From assembly GCA_963837005.1 (NCBI GenBank), contig CAWIMC010000017.1, positions 44,610 through 108,609 on the forward strand: a stretch of 64,000 bases of DNA, written 5' to 3'. This DNA is from CALDTK01 sp963837005 (GTDB lineage: Bacteria; Bacteroidota; Bacteroidia; Chitinophagales; Saprospiraceae). How positions within the stretch are numbered: position 1 is the stretch's first letter; each line of letters begins with the position of its first letter. Position numbers and translations under genes: made by a program. The notes under the pieces are model-generated. The model was given only the letters and a program-made list of their open reading frames with translations, made no database searches and was not told where the DNA came from. Positions 35,834 to 43,846 of the stretch are shown here, one piece after another.

Positions 35834-36757
35834 TTAGTGGAGGATGAAGGGCAAGGTGCCGACCGTGCCGCGGAGGCTGCTGGCCTGGAGGACGTACCGG
35901 CCCGCCGGCAGCGCCGATAAATCGAGTGACTGACCGTCGACGATGTCTGTGCCGCGGTAGACCTCCCGGCCGGTCGCGTCGTAGATCTTAATCTCAGTTG
36001 CCTGTATGAGCCCGCGTACGGTGACCAAACCGTTGGCCGGATTGGGACCAATCGCGAAGGCGAAATCGCCCGTGCGTACCTCGCCGACGCTCACGACATC
36101 GCTAAGGTCCGTAACGCCGTCGAGGTCGCGCTGGCGGAGGCGGTAGTAGGTGGCGCTAGAGGGGGCCGATGCATCAGTATAGGCGTAGGTCGAGCTCGCA
36201 CCCGTGGTGCCCGCCCCCGCGACGAAGCCCAAAGTAATCCACGTCTCCGCATCGATCGAGCGTTCGACGTCGAAGCCGACGTTGTTGGTCTCGGAGGCCG
36301 TCTGCCAGTCGAGCGCCACGGTGAGACCTACGCGTTTTGCCGAAAGGCCGACAAGCTCAACCGGGAGTACGGTCACGGCAACCGTAGGTGCGCCACAGTT
36401 GAGACCAAAGCTGTTGCTAAAATCCGTCCAGGCGTCGGCGCTACTGACAGGCGGCTCTGGACTGCTGGTGTTATTGAATCCAATAACAGCCCCGCCGCTG
36501 CCGAAGATCCAGACATTGTCGACGCTGTTCCAAAAAATTTGGAGCGGCGTATTTGGCATACCATTAAAGGTGCCGGTGCCCTCGTAGGCCGGCTTGCCAT
36601 TGACGATAGGATTCGTCGTCGATACCGGCAAGGTCACCGGGTTATCCAGGCAACTTCCGGAAATATCGTACTGGGCAAATGATGCTGTAGCTAGATATAA
36701 AACAAATGCTACAAACAGCGAAGCTTTACGTATCACATCAGTACCGGTTGCTGTCAT
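35834..36757 (-). CDS. secreted protein with T9SS type A sorting domain
   Basis: A 307-residue exported protein. After a signal peptide (FVAFVLYLATASFAQ) comes a module of unknown fold, then LPVELVGLSAKRVGLTVALDWQTASETNN..FDVERS, the fibronectin-like stretch that precedes sorting domains in many Bacteroidota proteins. The last 75 residues are the T9SS type A domain (IGPNPANGLVTVRG, IKIYDATGREVYRG, LSALPAGRYVLQASS). It should be secreted by T9SS and anchored at the surface. It is the first gene of a three-gene cluster ending at 34880. A B-type hairpin motif at 36334-36347 encodes GLSAKR in the coding strand. Confidence 0.9.
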   Translation of the reverse strand: MTATGTDVIRKASLFVAFVLYLATASFAQYDISGSCLDNPVTLPVSTTNPIVNGKPAYEGTGTFNGMPNTPLQIFWNSVDNVWIFGSGGAVIGFNNTSSPEPPVSSADAWTDFSNSFGLNCGAPTVAVTVLPVELVGLSAKRVGLTVALDWQTASETNNVGFDVERSIDAETWITLGFVAGAGTTGASSTYAYTDASAPSSATYYRLRQRDLDGVTDLSDVVSVGEVRTGDFAFAIGPNPANGLVTVRGLIQATEIKIYDATGREVYRGTDIVDGQSLDLSALPAGRYVLQASSLRGTVGTLPFILH

Positions 36758-36826
36758 GCGGTGAAGCTAGACGAAACTGATCTTGAATTCAAACTGCTTT
36801 GCTCATTTTTAATTGGCAACAGGCGG

Positions 36827-36858
36827 CAAAGTCTGCATTTCGGTTTACAATCTGCAAA
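36827..36858 (-). promoter_or_regulatory. possible Bacteroidota-type promoter
   Basis: On the minus strand TTTG (36858-36855) is followed after 20 bases by AGACTTTG (36834-36827). It approximates the -33 TTTG / -7 TAnnTTTG promoter of Bacteroidota with a mismatch in the first two -7 bases. It would give a leader of about 60 bases before the start at 36757. The surrounding 130 bp are AT-rich. Confidence 0.3.
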
Positions 36859-36957
36859 GTATTAGGGCATTATGCGTAGTAATCGTCACCTCTAATGACT
36901 ATAGTACAGATAGTAACCAATGTAAGCGTTCATCTATTGAGAGCGGAAGCAAGGTAT

Positions 36958-36998
36958 CTAAAAGCCCCCGCCACCCAAAATAGGCAACGAGGGCTTAA
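36958..36998 (-). terminator. stem-loop terminator of ugd
   Basis: On the minus strand AAGCCCTCGTTGCC pairs, with several G-T wobbles, with GGTGGCGGGGGCTT and is followed by TTTAGATA. It begins about 25 bp after the ugd stop. Confidence 0.65.
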
Positions 36999-37021
36999 AT
37001 TCTTAATCATGTGTCCTTGGC

Positions 37022-38353
37022 CTACGCCGCCACCGTCGCCTCCTGCTTCACTGCCTCGCGGCCGATGGAGTAGTACGTAAAGCCAGCCTCACGGGGCGCA
37101 TCCAGGTCGTACAGGTTGCGGCCGTCGAAGATGACGGGCTCGGTGAGCATCTTCTTTACCGCGGCAAAGCTCGGCGTACGGAACACTTTCCACTCCGTGC
37201 AGATGGCCAGGGCGTCAGCCCCGTCGAGGGTCTCGTACTGGTCCTTGCACATCTCCACCTGCGGGAACTCGCGGGCGACGTTGTCCATCGCCTCCGGGTC
37301 GAAGGCGCGCACCTTGGCACCGGCGTCGAGCAGGTCTTGGATGATGTAAAGGGCGGGTGCCTCGCGGATGTCGTCGGTGTCGGGCTTGAAGGCCAGGCCC
37401 CAGAGCGCAATAGTTTTGCCTTGCAGGTCATCCCCGAAGTGCGCCTTGATCATGCGGCTCAGCTTGCGCTTCTGTTCCTCGTTGACGCTCATCACGCTCT
37501 CGAGAATCTTGAACTCGTAGCCGTGCTGCGAGGCGGTTTTGCCGAGGGCCGAGACGTCTTTCGGGAAACAACTTCCCCCATAGCCGATGCCCGGGAACAG
37601 GAAGCGCTTGCCGATGCGCGAGTCCGTACCCATGCCACGACGTACGTTGTCGACGTCGGCACCGGCCAGCTCACACAAGTTGGCGATCTCGTTCATGAAC
37701 GTGATGCGCGTGGCGAGGTAGCTATTGGCGGCGTACTTCGTCATCTCGGCCGAGCGCTCGTCCATGACGATGACGGGGTTGCCCTGGCGCACGAACGGAT
37801 CGTAGAGGCGCTTCATCACCTTGGCGGCCCGCTCGGAGCTCGTACCGATCACGACGCGGTCGGGCTTGAGGAAATCGTCCACGGCGACGCCCTCGCGGAG
37901 GAACTCCGGGTTGGACACGACGTCGAAGAGGTTGGTGTCGAGGTTGTCGGCCAGGATCGCGTGGACCTTCTCGGCCGTCCCGACGGGCACGGTGCTCTTG
38001 TCGACGATCACCTTGTAGTCCGTGATGATCTTCGACAGGTCGGCAGCCACCCCAAGGATGTACTTCAGGTCGGCCGAACCGTCTTCGCCCGGAGGCGTCG
38101 GGAGGGCGAGGAAGATGATCTCGGCGTCTTTGATGCCGGCGGCGAGGTCGGTCGTGAAGCTCAGTCGCCCCTGGCGCTGGTTGCGCTCGAAGAGGGGCTC
38201 GAGGCCCGGCTCGTAGATGACGACTTCGCCTGCCTTGAGACGGTCGATTTTCTTCTGGTCGATGTCGACGCAGATGACTTGGTTGCCGGTTTCCGCGAAA
38301 CAGACGCCGGAGACGAGTCCGACGTAGCCGGTGCCTACTACTGCAATGTTCAT
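37022..38353 (-). CDS. ugd: UDP-glucose 6-dehydrogenase
   Basis: A 443-residue UDP-glucose/GDP-mannose dehydrogenase family enzyme; UDP-glucose is the likely substrate, giving UDP-glucuronate for capsule or exopolysaccharide. The NAD-binding motif VVGTGYVGLVSGVCFAETG is at residues 5-23. The catalytic Cys lies in GIGYGGSCFPKDVSAL near residue 260. IALWGLAFKPDTDDIREAPA begins the C-terminal UDP-binding domain. The length matches bacterial Ugd. It is transcribed alone, with no polysaccharide genes next to it. Confidence 0.94.
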   Translation of the reverse strand: MNIAVVGTGYVGLVSGVCFAETGNQVICVDIDQKKIDRLKAGEVVIYEPGLEPLFERNQRQGRLSFTTDLAAGIKDAEIIFLALPTPPGEDGSADLKYILGVAADLSKIITDYKVIVDKSTVPVGTAEKVHAILADNLDTNLFDVVSNPEFLREGVAVDDFLKPDRVVIGTSSERAAKVMKRLYDPFVRQGNPVIVMDERSAEMTKYAANSYLATRITFMNEIANLCELAGADVDNVRRGMGTDSRIGKRFLFPGIGYGGSCFPKDVSALGKTASQHGYEFKILESVMSVNEEQKRKLSRMIKAHFGDDLQGKTIALWGLAFKPDTDDIREAPALYIIQDLLDAGAKVRAFDPEAMDNVAREFPQVEMCKDQYETLDGADALAICTEWKVFRTPSFAAVKKMLTEPVIFDGRNLYDLDAPREAGFTYYSIGREAVKQEATVAA

Positions 38354-38580
38354 ACGTGTGATTTTTCTATAAAAAGCTCGCGGGACAAAGGTAGCCCCTA
38401 GAGTGGGGCGGCGTCCAAAACGGTGCCAAGTCCCTCTTTACTTACCGCAGGCCAATACAATGCCTCAGGGTCCAGGTATGTCGCTCGCCGACTTTAACGT
38501 AGTCCTAACCTCGTAGGTGCGAGCGCCGTGTAGCCGCGAGGCCTTTCTTTTACCGCTACCTGGCCCAACGCCAAACGTTT

Positions 38581-41112
38581 ATGCCCAACGCCTCCGACCT
38601 CCTGTACGCTGCCCCGCGGCGGCTCTTCCGCATGGGGGAGCGCGTGTGGCACAGCTTTCCGGTCCAGCTCCTGGTGTTGCAGCTCCGCCAGAACCACCTC
38701 CTGCTCATCCTCTGGGTGCTGCTGGTGCTGTTTATCTCCGACCGGCTCGCGGCCAAGTTTGGCATCAAGTACCTCTTCCTCGAACCCGAGTACGCCGGGC
38801 AGGTCGGCAGCCTGAGCTTCTTCCTCGTCGGCCTCGGGCTCGGGGGCATGATCATGACATGGAACCTCACCACTTACCTCCTCAACGCCCGCTACTTTCC
38901 CTTCCTGGCCACACTCGCGCGGCCATTTGGGAAGTACTGCATCAACAATGCCCTCCTGCCGATCGCCTTCTTCGGCTTCTACGTGTTACGACTCAGGGCC
39001 TTTCTCAAGGCCGAACTCAACTACGGCAACGGCCAGTTGCTGGGCATCGTGCTGAGTCTCCTGGGGGGCGTCCTGATCGTGATCGTGGTGTACTTCCTGT
39101 ACTTCCGCTTCACCAACAAGGACATCGCCAGCTACCCGGCGCTACGTGATTTATTACGCGGTCAACTCCGTCGACGCCGCAGCCGCATGCTGACCGGGCA
39201 CCGCAAGATCAGCGTCGCGCAACTCATCTCGGGCGAGAAGTCCTGGCGCGTCGACAACTACCTTACTGAGTCCCTCACGCCCCGCCGTACGCGCTCCATC
39301 TCGCACTACAAGCCCGACCAGATTTTGGGCGTCTTTCGACAAAACCACCTGAACGCGCTCCTCCTCCAGGGCGGCATCCTGCTGCTGCTCGTGCTCAGTG
39401 GCCTCGGAATGGATTACGCCTGGGTGCGGATCCCGGCCGGGGCCTCGATCTTCATCCTCTTCAGCGTAGTGGCCGCGGTGGCCGGGGCGGTGACCTACTG
39501 GTTCCACACCTGGCGTACGAGCATCTTCGTGCTGGCGCTCGTGCTCATCAACCTCATTACGGGGCGGGACTGGTTTACGTTCCGCAACCGCGCCTACGGG
39601 CTCGACTACTCGGGTGACTTGCCCGCCTACTCCTATCAGCGCCTCGAAGAACTGGCCGACCCTGTAGCCCTCACCCGCGATCGTGACAGCATGCAGCTCA
39701 TCCTCGAGCGCTGGCGCGTGCGCACCGGCCAGGACAAGCCGCGCATGGTACTGCTCTGCGTGAGCGGCGGCGGCCTCAAGGCGACCTACTGGACCACCCA
39801 CGTGCTACAGGAAGCCCAGTTGGCAACCGACGGCCAACTCCTGCGCCACACGAGTCTCATCAGCGGGGCCAGTGGCGGCATGATCGGCGCGGCTTACGTG
39901 CGGGACCTCACCTGGGCGGCCAACCTCGCGACCCCGCCCCTCGACTACCTAGGCGATCACACGACCGCAAAGCCTGTCGTTTTGCGGACACGCGACAAAC
40001 GGCCCGCCAGCCCGAGTATCAGCAGTGTCTCGACCGCCCGTTTTTCCTACCGAGACGGCCCCAAAGCCCAGCCGTTCCGCAAGGATCGTTGGTCCAAACT
40101 CGACCGCCAACACGACATCGAGACCTATAACCGCGCCCTCGCCGAACTCCAGGCCCGTACGGCAACCCAAGTCGGTGAGCGACGCTCGCTCGACTCCCTG
40201 CACCTCGAGGCGGCGGGGGGCGACCTGCTCAACTCCATCGCCTTCGCGATCGTGAGCCGCGACCTCTTCCTACCGTCGAGCTACTTTACCCTCGACGGCG
40301 AGAAGTACCGCAAGGACCGCGGCTACGCCTTCGAGCAACAGCTCAACGAAAACCTCGGCGGCATCTTCCATAAGCGCCTCGGCGACTACGAGGTCGCCGA
40401 ACGCGCCGCCGAGATCCCGATGCTGCTGCTCACGCCGAGCATCGTCAACGACGCTCGCCGCCTCATCATCTCGCCGCTCGGCGTACGTCACATGACGCTG
40501 CCACCCTCGGGCGTCGGTCGCGGCAAAGAGTTTGAGGTGGATGCGGTCGACTTTGGGGCGCTCTTTGCCGATCAAAACCCGAAGCGACTCCCCATCTCGA
40601 CGGCCCTCCGCATGAACGCCACCTACCCCTACGTGCTGCCCAACGTCTACCTCCCGAGCACGCCGCCGGTCGAGGTCATGGATGCGGGCTTCCGGGACAA
40701 CTTCGGTGTCATGGAGGCGAGCCGCTTCCTGCAGGTCTACCGCGAGTGGATACTGGAGAACACCAGCGGCGTGACCCTCGTCCAGGTCAGCACGCTAGAG
40801 AAGTTTGAGCAGCCCCAGGAGGAGCGCAGTCCGAAAGGGTGGATCTCGGGTCTCTTCAGTCCGCTGGGGGTGGCGGGCCAGCTCATCAGCCTTCAGGACT
40901 TCCAGCTCGACGACAACGTGGGGCTATTGTATGAGCTCTTCGGCGAGGAGGCCTTTGAGTTTGTACGCTTTAGCTACCGGCCGGCGGAGGATAGGGAGGC
41001 CGCCTCGATGACCTTTCACCTCACAGAGGGGGAGAAGGCGGATATCCGGGCGAGTATTCGGCACCCGGATAATGTGCGGGCGATGGAGCGGGTAAAGGAT
41101 CGCTTACGATAA
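38581..41112 (+). CDS. patatin-like phospholipase with N-terminal membrane domain
   Basis: An 843-residue protein. The N-terminal about 350 residues hold six or more membrane helices (LLILWVLLVLFISDRLA, SFFLVGLGLGGMIMTW, LLLQGGILLLLVLSGLGM and others). The patatin lipase domain follows: oxyanion loop CVSGGGLKATYW, nucleophile motif SLISGASGGMIGAAY (GxSxG) and the Asp of the catalytic dyad in VMDAGFRDNFGVMEASRF. It likely cleaves acyl chains from membrane phospholipids or lipoproteins. The membrane domain is unusually large for patatins, and the enzyme is probably integral to the inner membrane. No neighbour suggests a pathway. Confidence 0.88.
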   Translation: MPNASDLLYAAPRRLFRMGERVWHSFPVQLLVLQLRQNHLLLILWVLLVLFISDRLAAKFGIKYLFLEPEYAGQVGSLSFFLVGLGLGGMIMTWNLTTYLLNARYFPFLATLARPFGKYCINNALLPIAFFGFYVLRLRAFLKAELNYGNGQLLGIVLSLLGGVLIVIVVYFLYFRFTNKDIASYPALRDLLRGQLRRRRSRMLTGHRKISVAQLISGEKSWRVDNYLTESLTPRRTRSISHYKPDQILGVFRQNHLNALLLQGGILLLLVLSGLGMDYAWVRIPAGASIFILFSVVAAVAGAVTYWFHTWRTSIFVLALVLINLITGRDWFTFRNRAYGLDYSGDLPAYSYQRLEELADPVALTRDRDSMQLILERWRVRTGQDKPRMVLLCVSGGGLKATYWTTHVLQEAQLATDGQLLRHTSLISGASGGMIGAAYVRDLTWAANLATPPLDYLGDHTTAKPVVLRTRDKRPASPSISSVSTARFSYRDGPKAQPFRKDRWSKLDRQHDIETYNRALAELQARTATQVGERRSLDSLHLEAAGGDLLNSIAFAIVSRDLFLPSSYFTLDGEKYRKDRGYAFEQQLNENLGGIFHKRLGDYEVAERAAEIPMLLLTPSIVNDARRLIISPLGVRHMTLPPSGVGRGKEFEVDAVDFGALFADQNPKRLPISTALRMNATYPYVLPNVYLPSTPPVEVMDAGFRDNFGVMEASRFLQVYREWILENTSGVTLVQVSTLEKFEQPQEERSPKGWISGLFSPLGVAGQLISLQDFQLDDNVGLLYELFGEEAFEFVRFSYRPAEDREAASMTFHLTEGEKADIRASIRHPDNVRAMERVKDRLR

Positions 41113-41186
41113 AGGATGATGGAGTGTAGTTGCCCTCCAAAAGGCATCGCTCGGATAGACCCACTCCAAGCGAAGGGAAATCATAA

Positions 41187-41765
41187 ATTCAAACCGCAAA
41201 TCCCAGCCCTACTAGGGTTTCCCGGGCTTTAGCCCGGCCCGCCAGCACAGCCATCAAAGTGCTTTACGAACGGGCCGGGCTAAAGCCCAGATAGAATTCA
41301 AACTGCACATCCCAGCCCTACTTGGGTTTCCCGGGCTTATTGAGATTTAGAAATTAAAGCGCTGCTCCGGGGGGCGTAGCGTTCTAGGTACTCCTGTGTC
41401 GCCGCTCGGAAATGGCGGCTTCGCCGCTACGGGGATTCGGCACCGAGGACACGGAGGCGCTACGCTTCGGCACCGAGGGCGGGGAGGCTCCACACGTGGC
41501 TTCGCCAAGGTGGGGGGGCGGCTCGGGTGCGCTCGCCGGAGCGGGTCGGCTCGGACGAGCAGTTTACTTTTTAAAACTCAATTAGCCCGGCCCGCCAGCA
41601 CAGCCATCAAAGTGCTTTACGAACGGGCCGGGCTAAAGCCCAGATAGAATTCAAACGGCACATCCCAGCCCTACTCGGGTTTCCCGGGCTTTAGCCCGGC
41701 CCGCCAGCACAGTTACAAAAGTGCGTTACGAACGGGCCGGGCTAAAGCCCGGGAAACCCTAGTAG
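41187..41765. repeat. tandem 109-bp palindromic repeat block (three copies, one interrupted)
   Basis: Three copies with a 109-bp period: 41187-41295, 41296-41648 (interrupted by a 242-244 bp insertion) and 41649-41765. Each copy contains GGGCTTTAGCCCGGCCCG and its reverse complement CGGGCCGGGCTAAAGCCC around a loop that itself holds a small stem (AGCAC...GTGCT). The last copy extends the palindrome outward to CGGGTTTCCCGGGCTTTAG and its complement, ending in CCCTAGTAG. The block fills the gap between the patatin and aldehyde dehydrogenase genes, both of which point toward it, and could terminate transcription in both directions. Confidence 0.93.
41340..41581. mobile_element. 242-bp MITE-like insertion inside the palindromic repeat
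   Basis: The second palindromic copy is split within GGGCTTTAGCCC. The inserted segment begins TTGAGATTTAGAAATTAAAG and ends with the near reverse complement (TTTACTTTTTAAAACTCAA): imperfect terminal inverted repeats of about 25 bp. It is flanked by TTA on both sides (41337-41339, 41582-41584), consistent with a TTA or TA target duplication. The interior is GC-rich, has no open frame of note, and contains mini-hairpins such as GGCGGCTTCGCCGC. No transposase is present in this window, so it would be non-autonomous. Confidence 0.8.
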
Positions 41766-41848
41766 TACATGAACTTGCGGATGCTATTTCTCGTCGGCAT
41801 TGGTTTTTCCAGTCCACAATCGACGCGCCGCAAGCTATTCTTGACCCT

Positions 41849-43390
41849 CTACAAATCAAACTTAATCCCCTGCGCCAACGGTACATCTCGCCCGTAATTC
41901 ACGGTATTCGTCTGCCGACGCATATACGCCTTCCAACTGTCCGAACCCGACTCGCGGCCGCCGCCTGTATCTTTCTCACCTCCAAAGGCGCCCCCAATCT
42001 CAGCACCCGAGGTGCCGATGTTGACGTTGGCGATGCCGCAGTCGGAGCCCTGGGCACTCAGGAAGAGCTCGGCCTCCCGCATGTCGGTGGTCATGATGGC
42101 GGAGGAGAGGCCCTGGGGCACGTCGTTCTGCATCGCGATCGCCTCCTCGAGGGTGCTGTACTTCATGAGGTACAGGATGGGCGCGAAGGTCTCGTGCTTG
42201 ACGATGGGCGTCTGCTCCGACACCTCGATGATACAGGGCTTGACGTAGCAGCCGGACGTGTAAGCCTCGCCTTCGAGAACGCCGCTCTCCACGAGCACCT
42301 CGCCGCCCTGGGCCTTGGCCTGCTCAATGGCCAACTGGTAACCCGCTACAGAGTCGCGGTCGATGAGCGGACCGACGTGGTTGTTTGTGTCGAGTGGATC
42401 CCCGATGCGGAGCTGGCCGTACGCCTTGACGAGGGCATCACGCACCTTGTCGTACACCGACTCGTGCACGATGAGGCGACGCGTGGACGTGCAACGCTGG
42501 CCGCAGGTGCCAACGGCCCCGAAGACCGCCCCGGTGAGGACCACCTTCAGGTCGCAGCTCGGCGTCACGATGATGGCGTTGTTGCCGCCGAGTTCGAGGA
42601 GGGTCTTGCCCATGCGGCTGGCCACCTCGGCACCGACAATTTTGCCCATCCGCGTCGAGCCGGTGGCCGAGACGAGAGGGACGCGCTGGTCTTTGGTCAT
42701 CATCTCGCCGACGCGGTAGTCGCCGTTGATGAGGCAGGAGATGCCGTCGGGGAGATCGTTCTCCGCGATCACCTCGGCGAAGAGTTTCTGGCAGGCCACG
42801 CCGCACAGAGGTGTCTTCTCGGAGGGCTTCCAGACGCAGACGTCGCCACAGACCAGCGCGATCATCGCGTTCCAGCTCCAGACGGCTACCGGGAAGTTGA
42901 AGGCCGAGATGATGCCGACCACGCCGAGCGGGTGGTACTGCTCGAACATGCGGTGGTTGGGGCGCTCGGAGTGCATCGAGAGGCCGTACAGCTGGCGGCT
43001 CAAGCCGACGGCAAAGTCGCAGATGTCGATCATCTCCTGGACCTCGCCCCAGCCCTCCTGAAGGCTCTTGCCCATCTCGTAGGAGACTAGCTTGCCGAGG
43101 GCCTCCTTGTGCTCGCGGAGCTTGTTGCCGTACTGGCGGACGATCTCACCGCGCAGGGGTGCGGGCTTTTGTCGCCAGACCTTAAAGGCCTCAGTGGCGG
43201 CGGACATGACGGCCTCGTACTGTTCGGGCGTCGTGACGCTCACCTCGCCGATGGTGCTGCCGTCGACGGGGCTGCTGGAAGTGAGGTGCGCATCGCCGCC
43301 GTGGGTCTGGCGGCCGATCCAGGTGCCGGGGTTCTGGTCATCGAGGCCTAACTCCTGTAGGAAGGCGTGCTTTGTGGCGGTGGAGGTCAT
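41849..43390 (-). CDS. aldehyde dehydrogenase, ALDH7 (aminoadipic semialdehyde) type
   Basis: A 513-residue NAD-dependent aldehyde dehydrogenase starting at ATG 43390; the frame stays open upstream only because it runs antisense through the next gene. The catalytic Cys is in GAVGTCGQRCTSTRRL (about residue 310), the general-base Glu in LLELGGNNAIIV, and AFGGEKDTGGGRESGSDSWKAYMRRQT is the ALDH7 (antiquitin/AMADH) C-terminal signature. It probably oxidises alpha-aminoadipic semialdehyde to aminoadipate in lysine breakdown, or related aldehydes. It ends at the palindromic repeat block. Confidence 0.93.
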   Translation of the reverse strand: MTSTATKHAFLQELGLDDQNPGTWIGRQTHGGDAHLTSSSPVDGSTIGEVSVTTPEQYEAVMSAATEAFKVWRQKPAPLRGEIVRQYGNKLREHKEALGKLVSYEMGKSLQEGWGEVQEMIDICDFAVGLSRQLYGLSMHSERPNHRMFEQYHPLGVVGIISAFNFPVAVWSWNAMIALVCGDVCVWKPSEKTPLCGVACQKLFAEVIAENDLPDGISCLINGDYRVGEMMTKDQRVPLVSATGSTRMGKIVGAEVASRMGKTLLELGGNNAIIVTPSCDLKVVLTGAVFGAVGTCGQRCTSTRRLIVHESVYDKVRDALVKAYGQLRIGDPLDTNNHVGPLIDRDSVAGYQLAIEQAKAQGGEVLVESGVLEGEAYTSGCYVKPCIIEVSEQTPIVKHETFAPILYLMKYSTLEEAIAMQNDVPQGLSSAIMTTDMREAELFLSAQGSDCGIANVNIGTSGAEIGGAFGGEKDTGGGRESGSDSWKAYMRRQTNTVNYGRDVPLAQGIKFDL

Positions 43391-43471
43391 GTGGTGTACT
43401 TGATTTGGGGGCGCAAAGGTACGGGACCTTTCTTTGCGGTCTCCCAGACGTGCGCGCTGCACGAATTCCCG

Positions 43472-43846
43472 ATGCCCTATACCGCTCTCGTTCCACGACC
43501 TAAGCTGCTCTACGTGTGCAGTCGCAATCAGTGGCGTAGTCGTACGGCCGAAACCATCTTCGGCGATGACCCCTGCTTCGATGTCAAGTCCGCCGGGACA
43601 GCCGCCTCGGCGAGGCTCAAGGTTTCGGCGGCGCTCATCGAGTGGGCAGACGTCATCTTCGTCATGGAGGCTCGGCACCGAGAGGTTTTGCGGCAACGCT
43701 TCCGAACAGCCCTCAAGGGTGTGCCCCTCGTCGTGCTCGATATCGAGGACGAGTACGGCTACATGGACGAGGACTTGATCCGGATGCTGCGGACCGACCT
43801 CGAGACCTACCTCGCCTCCATGAGTTCCCAAACCCCGTCCGAGTGA
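43472..43846 (+). CDS. low-molecular-weight phosphatase-like protein
   Basis: A 124-residue protein from ATG 43472. KLLYVCSRNQWRSRTAETIF carries the phosphatase loop C-x5-R (CSRNQWR), followed by VKSAGTAASARLKVSAALIEWADVIFVME, the conserved downstream pattern of small arsenate-reductase/low-molecular-weight tyrosine phosphatase-like proteins. A short Bacteroidota/Proteobacteria family of this kind is annotated as protein-tyrosine-phosphatase. Its stop overlaps the start of the glycosyltransferase gene (GTGA), so the pair is translationally coupled. Confidence 0.82.
   Translation: MPYTALVPRPKLLYVCSRNQWRSRTAETIFGDDPCFDVKSAGTAASARLKVSAALIEWADVIFVMEARHREVLRQRFRTALKGVPLVVLDIEDEYGYMDEDLIRMLRTDLETYLASMSSQTPSE

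Noticed and set aside
42194..43090. Open frame of about 300 codons on the plus strand opposite the aldehyde dehydrogenase
   Set aside because: It is the antisense of a strongly conserved enzyme, has no domain, and its composition (Val/Asp/Leu/Arg-rich) is a typical shadow pattern.
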